Assembly: GCF_035555955.1 (NCBI RefSeq)
Contig: NZ_DATMGA010000011.1
Span: 62,001 to 126,000, forward strand
Direction of reading: 5' to 3'
Origin: Eoetvoesia sp035555955
Lineage (GTDB): Bacteria; Pseudomonadota; Gammaproteobacteria; Burkholderiales; Burkholderiaceae_B
Length of the DNA: 64,000 nucleotides
Part shown: positions 53,473 through 61,225 of the stretch, piece by piece
Position numbering within the stretch: the first letter of the stretch is position 1
How the letters are laid out: every line of letters starts with the position of its first letter
Position numbers and translations under genes: made by a program
Notes under the pieces: model-generated
The model's database searches: none
What the model was told of the DNA's origin: nothing
Seen by the model: only the letters and a program-made list of their open reading frames with translations

Positions 53473-54663
53473 ATGGCTGTATCCGTACAAGAAGCCAAAT
53501 CGGGCAAAGTGGTCATCAAGAACGTCGGGCTGATGCTGTCCGGCGATATGGAAAACCCCATCCTCGACGCCGACACCATCGTCGTCAACGACGGCCGCAT
53601 CGCCGCCGTCGGCCGCTACAAGGATTGCGACGTCGAAGGCGCCAAAACAGTGATCGATTGCCGCGGCACGGCGGTGTCCCCCGGGCTGATCGACTCCCAC
53701 GTCCACCCCGTGGCGGGCGACTGGACGCCGCGCCAGAACCAGCTCAGCTGGATCGAGTCTTCGCTGAACGGCGGGGTCACCACCATGATTTCCGCCGGCG
53801 AGGTGCATTACCCCGGACGGCCCAAGGACATCCTCGGGCTGAAGGCGCTGGCCATTACCTCGCAGCGCGCCTTCGACAATTTCCGTCCCGGCGGTGTCAA
53901 GGTGCATGCCGGCGCGCCGGTCATCGAAAAAGGCATGGTCGAATCCGACTTCAAGGAACTGGCCGAATCGGGCGTGAAGCTGCTGGGCGAAATCGGCCTG
54001 GGCAGCGTCAAGGCCGGCGACGAAGCCCGCCAGATGGTCGCCTGGGCGCGCAAGTACGGCATCCAAAGCACCATTCACACGGGCGGTCCGTCCGTGCCGG
54101 GTTCGGGCTTCATCGACAAAGATGTGGTGCTGGAGGCCGACTCCGACATCATCGGCCACATCAACGGCGGCCATACCTCGCTGCCCTACAAACAGGTTTG
54201 CGAACTGTGCGAACGCTCGTCGCGCGGCATCGAGCTGGTGCACAACGGCAACGAACGCATCGCCATTCTCACTGCCCGCCACGCACACGAGCTCAAGTGC
54301 CTGCATCGCGTCATTCTCGGCACCGACGGGCCGGCGGGTTCCGGCGTTCAGCCGCTGGGCATCCTGCGCATGGTGGCGCAGCTCTCCAGCCTGGCCGACA
54401 TCCCCGCCGAAATCGCCTTCTGTTTCGCCACGGGCAACACCGCCCGCATGCGCGGCCTGGATTGCGGCCTGATCGAGGTGGGGCGCAGCGCCGACTTCGT
54501 GTTCATGGATCGCGCTCAGCACACGGCCGGCTCCAATTTGCTGGAAAGCGTGCAACTGGGCGACCTGCCCGGCGTGGGCATGGTCATGATCGATGGCATC
54601 GTGCGTTGCCAGCGCAGCCGCAACACCCCGCCCGCCACCGAAGTGCCGGTGGTCGAACATTAA
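53473..54663 (+). CDS. Enamidase-like amidohydrolase
   Basis: 396-residue amidohydrolase-superfamily protein closely resembling E. barkeri enamidase, which opens 1,4,5,6-tetrahydro-6-oxonicotinate to 2-formylglutarate plus ammonia. The binuclear metal ligands are all in place: H76 and H78 (DSHVHPVAGDWTPRQ), E173 (GEIGLGSVK), H202 (IHTGGPSVPGSG), H229 (GHINGGHTS) and catalytic D285 (LGTDGPAGSG). GGVTTMISAG and PGRPKDI are also enamidase-like, and the SRNTPPA ending matches. Its position after the Hnr-like gene reproduces two consecutive steps of the nicotinate route. The substrate may be a related lactam. Confidence 0.85.
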   Translation: MAVSVQEAKSGKVVIKNVGLMLSGDMENPILDADTIVVNDGRIAAVGRYKDCDVEGAKTVIDCRGTAVSPGLIDSHVHPVAGDWTPRQNQLSWIESSLNGGVTTMISAGEVHYPGRPKDILGLKALAITSQRAFDNFRPGGVKVHAGAPVIEKGMVESDFKELAESGVKLLGEIGLGSVKAGDEARQMVAWARKYGIQSTIHTGGPSVPGSGFIDKDVVLEADSDIIGHINGGHTSLPYKQVCELCERSSRGIELVHNGNERIAILTARHAHELKCLHRVILGTDGPAGSGVQPLGILRMVAQLSSLADIPAEIAFCFATGNTARMRGLDCGLIEVGRSADFVFMDRAQHTAGSNLLESVQLGDLPGVGMVMIDGIVRCQRSRNTPPATEVPVVEH

Positions 54664-54684
54664 TCAGCCCGGAGAAACACAGGC

Positions 54685-55902
54685 ATGGCAGCAGCATTGC
54701 AAGGCGTGACGGTACTCGATCTGTCGCGCATTTTGGCCGGTCCCTGGTCGACGCAGAATCTGGCCGACCTGGGCGCCGACGTCATCAAGGTCGAACGTCC
54801 GGGACAAGGCGACGATACCCGTACTTGGGGACCTCCCTTCGTTCAGGGCGTGGACGAAGGCGTCAAGGATGCTGCCTATTATTTCTGCTGCAATCGTGGC
54901 AAGCGCTCGGTGACGCTGGACTTCACGGTGGAGCAGGGCCGCGCCGTATTGCTGGAGCTGGTGCGCAAGGCCGATGTGCTGGTCGAAAACTACAAGGTCG
55001 GGGGACTGAAGAAATACGGGCTGGACTACGACAGCCTCTCCAAGGTCAACCCGAGGCTTGTTTATTGTTCCATTACCGGTTTCGGCCAGACGGGTCCCTA
55101 CGCCGAGCGTCCCGGCTACGATGCGCTGGTCCAGGCCATGGGCGGGCTCATGAGCATTACCGGCGAGCCCGACACCACACCCGGCGGCGGGCCGCAGAAA
55201 GTGGGCGTGGCGGTGGTGGACGTCCTGACCGGCCTGTATGCGACATCGGCCATCCTGGCCGCGCTGTATCATCGCACGCAGTCGGGGCAGGGGCAGCACA
55301 TCGACATCGCCCTGCTCGACGTGCAGGTTGCCGCCCTGGCCAACCAGGCCAGCAACTACGTGCTGGGCGGCCTGGTTCCCCAGCGCATCGGCAGCGCGCA
55401 TCCGTCCATCGTGCCGTATCAGCCCTTTGCCTGCGCCGACGGCCACGTCATGCTGGCCATCGGCAACGACACGCAGTTTGCGGCATTTTGCCGCGCCGCC
55501 GGCTGCGAAGGCCTGGCGCAGGACGAACGCTTCCGCAGCAATGCATTGCGGGTTCAGAACCGCGAGGCGCTGATCGGCCTGCTGCACGAAAGAATGAGCC
55601 TGAAGACCGTGGATCAGTGGTGCCAGGTCGCCATCGAAAGCGGTTTTCCCTGCGGGCCCATCAACACCATCGACCGGGTATTCGCCGACCCGCAGGTGCA
55701 GGCGCGGTCGATGCGGGTAAGTGTGCCGTCCCAGGGCTATGGCGACGTCGACCTGGTGGCAAGCCCCATGCGCTTTTCGGGCACGCCCATAAGCTACGAT
55801 GCCGGGCCGCCTTCGCTGGGCCAGGACACCGAGGCCGTATTGGGCGAACTGGGGCTGGATGCTGCGGCGATCGCGGCCTTGCGGGAGGCCAAGGCCATCT
55901 AG
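54685..55902 (+). CDS. CaiB/BaiF family (class III) CoA-transferase
   Basis: 405-residue class III CoA-transferase. N-terminal LDLSRILAGPWSTQNLADLGADVIKVERPG, the YCSITGFGQTGPYAERPGYDALVQAMGG block and the catalytic aspartate D179 (GVAVVDVLTG) are present. It transfers CoA from an acyl-CoA to a carboxylic acid. As the last gene of the Hnr-like operon it would activate the acid formed after ring opening for beta-oxidation-like breakdown (inference). Confidence 0.9.
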   Translation: MAAALQGVTVLDLSRILAGPWSTQNLADLGADVIKVERPGQGDDTRTWGPPFVQGVDEGVKDAAYYFCCNRGKRSVTLDFTVEQGRAVLLELVRKADVLVENYKVGGLKKYGLDYDSLSKVNPRLVYCSITGFGQTGPYAERPGYDALVQAMGGLMSITGEPDTTPGGGPQKVGVAVVDVLTGLYATSAILAALYHRTQSGQGQHIDIALLDVQVAALANQASNYVLGGLVPQRIGSAHPSIVPYQPFACADGHVMLAIGNDTQFAAFCRAAGCEGLAQDERFRSNALRVQNREALIGLLHERMSLKTVDQWCQVAIESGFPCGPINTIDRVFADPQVQARSMRVSVPSQGYGDVDLVASPMRFSGTPISYDAGPPSLGQDTEAVLGELGLDAAAIAALREAKAI

Positions 55903-55936
55903 GGTTCGGCGCCTCAGCGTTCAGCGGTTCTGCCTT

Positions 55937-56242
55937 TTACTTGTTGCTCCAGGATATCGGTCGCACCGCCAGTCGCAGTCCCATCGCTTTGAGGATGGCG
56001 GTCAAGTTATTTAAAGCCGGATTGCCCTTTGGTGAAAGGGTGCGGTAAAGCTGCGTCGGATTCAGCCGAGCCTGTTCCGCTACCGCCTGCACGCCACCAA
56101 ACGCCTGCGCAAGCTGGCGCAGCACGGACAGCAGTTCCGCCTGATCGCCGTCTTCCAGTATTCCGTTGATCACATCCAGTGCCAGCATCGGGTCGCTGCG
56201 ATACAGCTCGGCCATTGCCTCGTCATGTCCTTTGCTTCTCAT
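55937..56242 (-). CDS. HigA-type antitoxin (XRE-like)
   Basis: 101-residue helical protein, second gene of a toxin-first pair. The C-terminal half is an HTH of the addiction-module (HigA/PF01381-like) type: FGGVQAVAEQARLNPTQLYRTLS and NLTAILKAMGLRLAV. Start MRSKGHDEA at 56242 has GGAG at 8 bp spacing; an ATG 6 bp earlier is less well spaced. It overlaps the toxin gene end by 20 bp, indicating translational coupling. Confidence 0.82.
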   Translation of the reverse strand: MRSKGHDEAMAELYRSDPMLALDVINGILEDGDQAELLSVLRQLAQAFGGVQAVAEQARLNPTQLYRTLSPKGNPALNNLTAILKAMGLRLAVRPISWSNK

Positions 56243-56573
56243 CGTCATCTCTCCGTTGCCAGTCCTGCCAATAACCCACTGCCCGGTCGAGGTCGGCGTT
56301 CTGCGTGCGTTTGTCTCCTCCGCATAGCAGCAGCACGATTCTGTGCCCCGCCTGGGCATAGTACACGCGGTAGCCAGGCCCCACATCGACACGCAGTTCC
56401 CAGACGCCGTCACGGCAGAACTTGTGGTCGCCGAAGTTGCCCTGCTCGATCCGGTTCACTCGCCGGATCACCGCTACCTTTGCCTGACGGTCGCGTAGGC
56501 GATTGAGCCACTTCAAGTAGAGATCGTTCTGCTCGTCAGCTGTCAGGTAGTGTTCTATCCGATATGAAGCCAT
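56223..56573 (-). CDS. RelE/HigB-type toxin (addiction module killer)
   Basis: 116-residue RelE/ParE-superfamily toxin of the phage-derived Gp49/HigB group: EHYLTADEQNDLYLKWLNRLRDRQAKVAVIRRVNRIEQGNFGDHK with the conserved GVWELRVDVGPGYRVYYA and VLLLCGGDKRTQ core. Such toxins are ribosome-dependent mRNA endonucleases. It is encoded upstream of its antitoxin. The pair sits between two blocks of the catabolic island and is probably an acquired insertion or stability module. Confidence 0.86.
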   Translation of the reverse strand: MASYRIEHYLTADEQNDLYLKWLNRLRDRQAKVAVIRRVNRIEQGNFGDHKFCRDGVWELRVDVGPGYRVYYAQAGHRIVLLLCGGDKRTQNADLDRAVGYWQDWQRRDDDEKQRT

Positions 56574-56747
56574 TTTCGTTTATTAGCGAATAAAGATCAA
56601 CTGGATCAAGCTGTTGGGTCGGCTGAGGCGATGGGTGTTGGCAGAGTATGGACGTAGCACATGAACATCGCCAAGGTCTTGTGCGCTGTTCATGTCATAC
56701 TCGATGGGATTTTTTTGGGTGGAACTTCCGCAAGGGTGGCTGTGTGG

Positions 56748-57443
56748 CTACTTCAGCACCGATTTCAACAGCAGATCGCTGACGTAGCCGGCCCAGGCGT
56801 CCACATTGCCCTGTTCCATGAGGTCGGTGTTCAGGAAGGACGAGAAGGTGTAGCGGTTGGAAACGTAGAAGTACCCCAGCGACGTCATGGCGATGTACAG
56901 TTTTTCGCAGTCGACGTCGTTGCGGAACTTGCCCATTTCGATGCCGCGCTGGACGACCTGCTTGAGAATGGCGATGGCCGGCCTGGCGTATTGGTCGGCG
57001 GTCTTGGACTTGGCGATGTGCTTGCCTTTGTGCAGGTTCTCGGTGCCGAGCAGCACGATGATTTCCGGGTTGGCCAGGTAATACCGGAATGGGAACTCGA
57101 CGATTTTCCGCAGCGAGGCGACCGGGTCGCTTAGGTCGAGCGGCAGTTTTTGCTCGGCCTCGAAGATGTCTTTGTAGGCGGCTTCCAGCACTTCGACGAA
57201 CAGCTTTTCCTTGCTGCCGAAATAATAATAAATGAGGCTGTCGTACGATTTGGCCGCTTTCGAGATCTTGTCGACGCGCGCGCCGTCGTAGCCGTCCTTG
57301 GAGAAGATTTTCTTGGCTGCCCGCAGGATATTGCCCCGCGTGGTCTTGGCCGAGCGGGGGCGCGGCTTTTTTTCCGTGGCGACGGTGATGTCGGGCGTGC
57401 TCGCGATGCCGGATGCTTGCTGTTCGTCGTCTCGGGCTGTCAT
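56748..57443 (-). CDS. TetR family regulator (island regulator 2)
   Basis: 231-residue TetR/AcrR protein. HTH region at residues 35-80 (NILRAAKKIFSKDGYDGARVDKISK, SLIYYYFGSKEKLFVEVLE). It is a paralogue of the 42169-42939 regulator, with matching ligand-domain segments (TENLHKGKHI, LGYFYVSNRYTFSSFLNTDL). It is divergent from the ferredoxin-reductase/Rieske operon, with an operator box between the two. It probably represses that operon and perhaps itself; the two regulators may share sites. Confidence 0.9.
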   Translation of the reverse strand: MTARDDEQQASGIASTPDITVATEKKPRPRSAKTTRGNILRAAKKIFSKDGYDGARVDKISKAAKSYDSLIYYYFGSKEKLFVEVLEAAYKDIFEAEQKLPLDLSDPVASLRKIVEFPFRYYLANPEIIVLLGTENLHKGKHIAKSKTADQYARPAIAILKQVVQRGIEMGKFRNDVDCEKLYIAMTSLGYFYVSNRYTFSSFLNTDLMEQGNVDAWAGYVSDLLLKSVLK

Positions 57444-57659
57444 GTGATGGGTTTTCTCTGTAAGGGGAAAAAAATCAGCGTTCAGTCTAAAGCACAGCTG
57501 TAAGCCTTTGCAACCACGGGGTTTTGCCTTTGCTGGCCCGCTTCCGCGCGCGTAGCTTGCCCGGCTTGCTGCCCCCCCAAGGCGGCGCTTTTTACCTTGG
57601 GACGGCTCTGCAGCAAAAAAAGCTTTTCACTTGCGTCAAGTCAGTATACTATACTCATT

Positions 57660-57677
57660 AATGTAGTGAGCACTAAA
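57660..57677 (+). promoter_or_regulatory. Operator box upstream of Rieske oxygenase operon
   Basis: AATGTAGTGAGCACTAAA, with the TAGT-n4-ACTA core, is nearly identical to the box at 43058 (one difference). It is 73 bp upstream of the reductase start and overlaps an AT-rich stretch (TATACTATACTCATTAATG) that could be the promoter. The 306-bp divergent region holds no gene. Confidence 0.74.
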
Positions 57678-57749
57678 TAAATTAAATAGGATTTTCGGCA
57701 GGCGGTTTCAGCGGTTGATGCCGTTGCCGGCCTTGAGGATGGAGGAAAC

Positions 57750-58781
57750 ATGGACGCAATCAAAACGGATGTGGTGATCGTCGGCGCAGGGCCTTGCGGC
57801 CTGTTTGCGGTATTCGAGCTTGGGCTGCTGGATCTCAAGTGCCACGTGGTGGACGTGCTGGACAAGCCGGGCGGCCAATGCGCCGAGTTCTACCCCGAAA
57901 AACCCATTTACGACATTCCGGGCACGCCTTCATGCACCGGCCAGGAACTGACCGACAGGCTGCTGCAGCAGATCCGCCCGTTCGACCCCGAGTTCCACTA
58001 CGGCGAAATGGTCGAGTCGCTCGAAAAGCTGGAAAACGGCAATTGGCTGTTGCGCACCGACGGGGGCAAGGTGTTCGAAGCGCCCGTCGTCGTCATCGCG
58101 GCGGGCGGCGGCAGCTTCATGCCCAAGAAGGTAACCCTGCCCAACGCGGCCGAATTCGAAGGAAAATCGCTGTTCTACGCGGTGCGCAAAATGGAGAACT
58201 TCCGCGACAAGAGACTGCTGATCGTGGGCGGCGGCGATTCGGCGCTGGACTGGACGCTGAACCTGCAGCCGCTGGCCAAATCCACCACCTTGATGCACCG
58301 ACGCCAGGAGTTCCGGGCTGCGCCAGATTCGGTCAACAAGGCCTTCGGCATGGTCGATGCGGGCGGCTTGTCGTTCATTGCCGGCAATCTCAGCGGCCTG
58401 CACGGCAGCGATGGCCAGCTCGAAGCCGTGAGCATCAAGCCCACCGATGGCGGCGAGGAAATCCACCACGAATGCGACAACCTGCTGGTGTTCTACGGCC
58501 TGACCATGAAGCTGGGGCCGATCGCCGGCTTTGGCCTGAACCTGCACGAGAACCGGATCGTGGTCGACACCGAAAAGTTCGAGACCAGCGTGCCCGGCAT
58601 TTTCGCCATCGGCGACATCAACTGGTATCCCGGCAAGCTCAAGCTGATTCTGTCGGGCTTCCACGAGGCCGCTCTTATGGCCCAGCAGGCCAAGCGCATC
58701 GCCCATCCCGGACAGAAAGTGCTGTTCCAATACACCACCACGTCCACCGCGCTGGTCAGCAAGCTGGGGGTGGCGGCATGA
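57750..58781 (+). CDS. Ferredoxin-NADP+ reductase, thioredoxin-reductase-like
   Basis: 343-residue FAD/NADPH flavoprotein. FAD-binding GxGxxG is VIVGAGPCGLFAV (about residues 9-21) and the NADPH-binding site is LLIVGGGDSALDW. It lacks the CxxC redox pair of thioredoxin reductases, so it belongs to the ferredoxin-reductase (YumC-type) group. The ATG has GGAGGAAAC just upstream. Its stop overlaps the start of the [2Fe-2S] ferredoxin gene. Together they feed electrons to the Rieske oxygenase encoded next. Confidence 0.9.
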   Translation: MDAIKTDVVIVGAGPCGLFAVFELGLLDLKCHVVDVLDKPGGQCAEFYPEKPIYDIPGTPSCTGQELTDRLLQQIRPFDPEFHYGEMVESLEKLENGNWLLRTDGGKVFEAPVVVIAAGGGSFMPKKVTLPNAAEFEGKSLFYAVRKMENFRDKRLLIVGGGDSALDWTLNLQPLAKSTTLMHRRQEFRAAPDSVNKAFGMVDAGGLSFIAGNLSGLHGSDGQLEAVSIKPTDGGEEIHHECDNLLVFYGLTMKLGPIAGFGLNLHENRIVVDTEKFETSVPGIFAIGDINWYPGKLKLILSGFHEAALMAQQAKRIAHPGQKVLFQYTTTSTALVSKLGVAA

Positions 58782-59092
58782 AGATCAACGTCATAGACCG
58801 CGAGGGCAGGCAGCACGAGCTGGAAGCGACGCCGGGCTGGAAGATCATGGAGGTCATCCGCGAGGCGGGGCTGGACATCAAGGCCGAATGCGGCGGCTGC
58901 TGCGTCTGTTCCACCTGTCACGTCTACGTGGACGATGCGTGGCTGGATCGCCTGCCGGCCATCGAAGAAGACGAAGAGGAAATCCTGGACGACGCCTGCG
59001 AGCTGAAACCGGCATCGCGGCTGTCGTGCCAACTGAAAATGGCCGAAGAGCTGGACGGCCTGACTGTTACCTTGGCCCCGGAGTGGGCGTAA
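58778..59092 (+). CDS. [2Fe-2S] ferredoxin (adrenodoxin type)
   Basis: 104-residue ferredoxin with ligands C38, C44, C47 and C84 (ECGGCCVCSTCHVYVDD and RLSCQL), the adrenodoxin/putidaredoxin pattern, and a strongly acidic 62-74 segment that usually docks the reductase. It is translationally coupled to the reductase gene (ATGA). It probably links the NADPH reductase to the downstream Rieske oxygenase. Confidence 0.93.
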   Translation: MKINVIDREGRQHELEATPGWKIMEVIREAGLDIKAECGGCCVCSTCHVYVDDAWLDRLPAIEEDEEEILDDACELKPASRLSCQLKMAEELDGLTVTLAPEWA

Positions 59093-59111
59093 ACAACGAT
59101 TCGGAGGACAT

Positions 59112-60161
59112 ATGGCTGAGTACGTATTGAACACTTGGTATCCGCTGGCGTGGTCGCGCGACATCACCGCCGGCGGGCTGCACAAGCGGCGCGTCGTGGC
59201 GAAGGACCTGGTGTTGTATCGCAATAGCGCCGGCAATGTGGTGGCGCATCTGGACATGTGCCCGCACCGCATGCTGCCCTTGTCGCAGGGCCGGCTCAAA
59301 GGCGATGCGCTCGAGTGCGGCTACCATGGCCTGCAGTTCGACTGCTCGGGCAAGTGCGTGCGCGTGCCGGGACAGGACATCATTCCGTCCAACGCATCGG
59401 TCGCCACCTACCCCACCCACGAAAACATGGGGCTGGTCTGGGTGTGGATGGGCGACCCCGCCCTGGCCGATACGTCTTTGGTCTATGACCTGCCGCAGTA
59501 CCACGACGCAAACTGGAGCGCGGTGGAAGGCGATGCGCTGGAGATCGGCTGCCACTACCTGAACCTGGCCGACAATCTGTGCGATCCTGCCCATGTCAAC
59601 TTCGTGCACCTGACCACCCTGGGTTCATCGGCCGGCGAGGACGTGCCCGTGCATCATGAGAAGCAGGATGGCGGTCTGGTGACCTGGCGCTGGATCAACG
59701 ATGCGCCGGCCATTCCTCTGTTCCAGAAGTTCGGTAATTTCAAGGGGCATGTGGATCGCTGGCACTACTACCACTACCATGCGCCCAGCATCGCGATCAT
59801 CGATTTTGGCAGCGCGGCAACCGGAACGGGCGCGGAAGAGGGCAACCGCGACGACTGCATCCAGATCTACGCCTGTCACTTCATGACGCCCGTCGACGAA
59901 AACACCACCATCGACCATTGGCTGCACGTCAAGAACTTCAGCGCCGACGAGGAAACCAACAAGGCGTTGTCGGCCGAGTTCCGTTCGGCCTTCCAGGAAG
60001 ACAAGGCCATTCTCGAAGCCATCCACATCAACGAGCGCAAGTATCCCGACCATCGCCCCTTGAAGCTGGCCATCGATGCGTCGCCCACGCGCATGAGAAA
60101 AATGGTGCAGTCCATGATCGCGGCCGAGTCGGCGCCGAAAAAAGAAGAGGCATTGGCTTGA
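59112..60161 (+). CDS. Rieske non-haem iron oxygenase, VanA-like
   Basis: 349-residue ring-hydroxylating/demethylating oxygenase alpha subunit. The Rieske cluster is intact (C50-P-H52, C69-G-Y-H72), as is the mononuclear iron site (D158-P-A-H161-x4-H166 in LADNLCDPAHVNFVH). No small beta subunit is encoded, matching VanA/DdmC-type monooxygenases that demethylate or hydroxylate small aromatics and heterocycles. It takes electrons from the adjacent reductase and ferredoxin, giving a complete three-component system. Its stop overlaps the next start (TGATG). Confidence 0.92.
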   Translation: MAEYVLNTWYPLAWSRDITAGGLHKRRVVAKDLVLYRNSAGNVVAHLDMCPHRMLPLSQGRLKGDALECGYHGLQFDCSGKCVRVPGQDIIPSNASVATYPTHENMGLVWVWMGDPALADTSLVYDLPQYHDANWSAVEGDALEIGCHYLNLADNLCDPAHVNFVHLTTLGSSAGEDVPVHHEKQDGGLVTWRWINDAPAIPLFQKFGNFKGHVDRWHYYHYHAPSIAIIDFGSAATGTGAEEGNRDDCIQIYACHFMTPVDENTTIDHWLHVKNFSADEETNKALSAEFRSAFQEDKAILEAIHINERKYPDHRPLKLAIDASPTRMRKMVQSMIAAESAPKKEEALA

Positions 60162-61225
60162 TGGCGGCCGGGGGCAACGGCGGGGCGGTCGCATCCGCCA
60201 ACGGCGAGTTTCCGTTCCTGCTGGGCTGCAACGGGCGCGGCGTGCAGGTGTCGTCGCTGGACAGGCCGGTTTCGCTGGACGAACTGCCCATCGGCGAGCA
60301 GTTCCGCCTGGTGAAGGAGTCGGGGGTCTTCGACTATTTCGACCGCATCCCGCTGCGCGAGAACTTCGCCGAGTACGAGCGGGCCATGCAAAAGTACGAT
60401 CTGCCCGTGCATACGGCAAGCTGGTTCTACATGCTGGGCCGCGACGAGGCCCTGATGTACGACAACCTGGGAATCTGCCGCGACGTGGGCGCCAAGTGCC
60501 ACAACATCATGACCTTCACGCACCATGCCGACGGCCATGTCCTGACGGACGACGAAATCGTGGCGCACTACATGGATGTCTACGAGCGCGGCCTGCAGCT
60601 GGGCGTGGAGCCGTCGTTCGAACTGCACGTGAACATGTGGACCGAGAGCATGGCGCGCGTGACGCCCATCGCGCGGCGCATCCAGGCCCAGGGCGTGCCG
60701 TTCAACTACACCATGGACTACAGCCATGTGAACTTCAAGATCGGCAATCCCCGCGAGCTGGATATTTCCGAATGCCGTGAGGCCGCGGAGTCGGGGGCCA
60801 TGGTGCTGGATCCTTTCGAGGAAGGCTCCTTGTGCGACGAGTGGCTTGGCCTGGGCATCGTCAAGTGGATACAGCTGCGCACGGTGGGGCCCAACCAGCC
60901 TGAAAACCTGTGGGTGAAGAACGACGACGGTTCTTTTGCGCGCGGTATCCAGTATCCCATTGTGCGGCCCAAGCCCGGCGAATGGCATTCGCCGTGGCAT
61001 GCCTACATGCTGGAGCCCTCCAAAGAGGCCATACGCAAGGCCTTGCGCTACCATGCCACGCATGCGAACAGCCCGCTGCGCTACATTACCACCGAAATGA
61101 TCAACCTGGCCGATTACGGGCTGGGCGCCAAATACAATCTGTTCGAGCAGAATGTCGAGGCGGCGAAATTCATACGGCGGGCCTGGAAGGAAACCCAGGC
61201 GCTGAACGCGGCGGGGCTGCTTTAG
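60161..61225 (+). CDS. Xylose isomerase-like TIM-barrel protein
   Basis: 354-residue protein resembling the xylose-isomerase-like (AP endonuclease 2) TIM-barrel superfamily. His/Glu/Asp-rich strand ends such as NIMTFTHHADGHVL, ELHVNMWTE, NYTMDYSHVNFKIGN and VLDPFEEGSL are likely metal ligands. The family epimerises sugars or handles other small metabolites; no precise match is recognised. It starts in the TGATG overlap of the oxygenase gene, so it is translationally coupled to it, hinting at a role on the oxygenation product. Its stop overlaps the stop of the convergent DUF3482 gene. Confidence 0.75.
   Translation: MAAGGNGGAVASANGEFPFLLGCNGRGVQVSSLDRPVSLDELPIGEQFRLVKESGVFDYFDRIPLRENFAEYERAMQKYDLPVHTASWFYMLGRDEALMYDNLGICRDVGAKCHNIMTFTHHADGHVLTDDEIVAHYMDVYERGLQLGVEPSFELHVNMWTESMARVTPIARRIQAQGVPFNYTMDYSHVNFKIGNPRELDISECREAAESGAMVLDPFEEGSLCDEWLGLGIVKWIQLRTVGPNQPENLWVKNDDGSFARGIQYPIVRPKPGEWHSPWHAYMLEPSKEAIRKALRYHATHANSPLRYITTEMINLADYGLGAKYNLFEQNVEAAKFIRRAWKETQALNAAGLL

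Noticed and set aside
53625..56048. Very long plus-strand frame (807 codons) spanning the amidohydrolase and CoA-transferase genes
   Set aside because: It is an Arg/Pro/Gly-rich out-of-frame shadow of two well-conserved genes and has no recognisable family.
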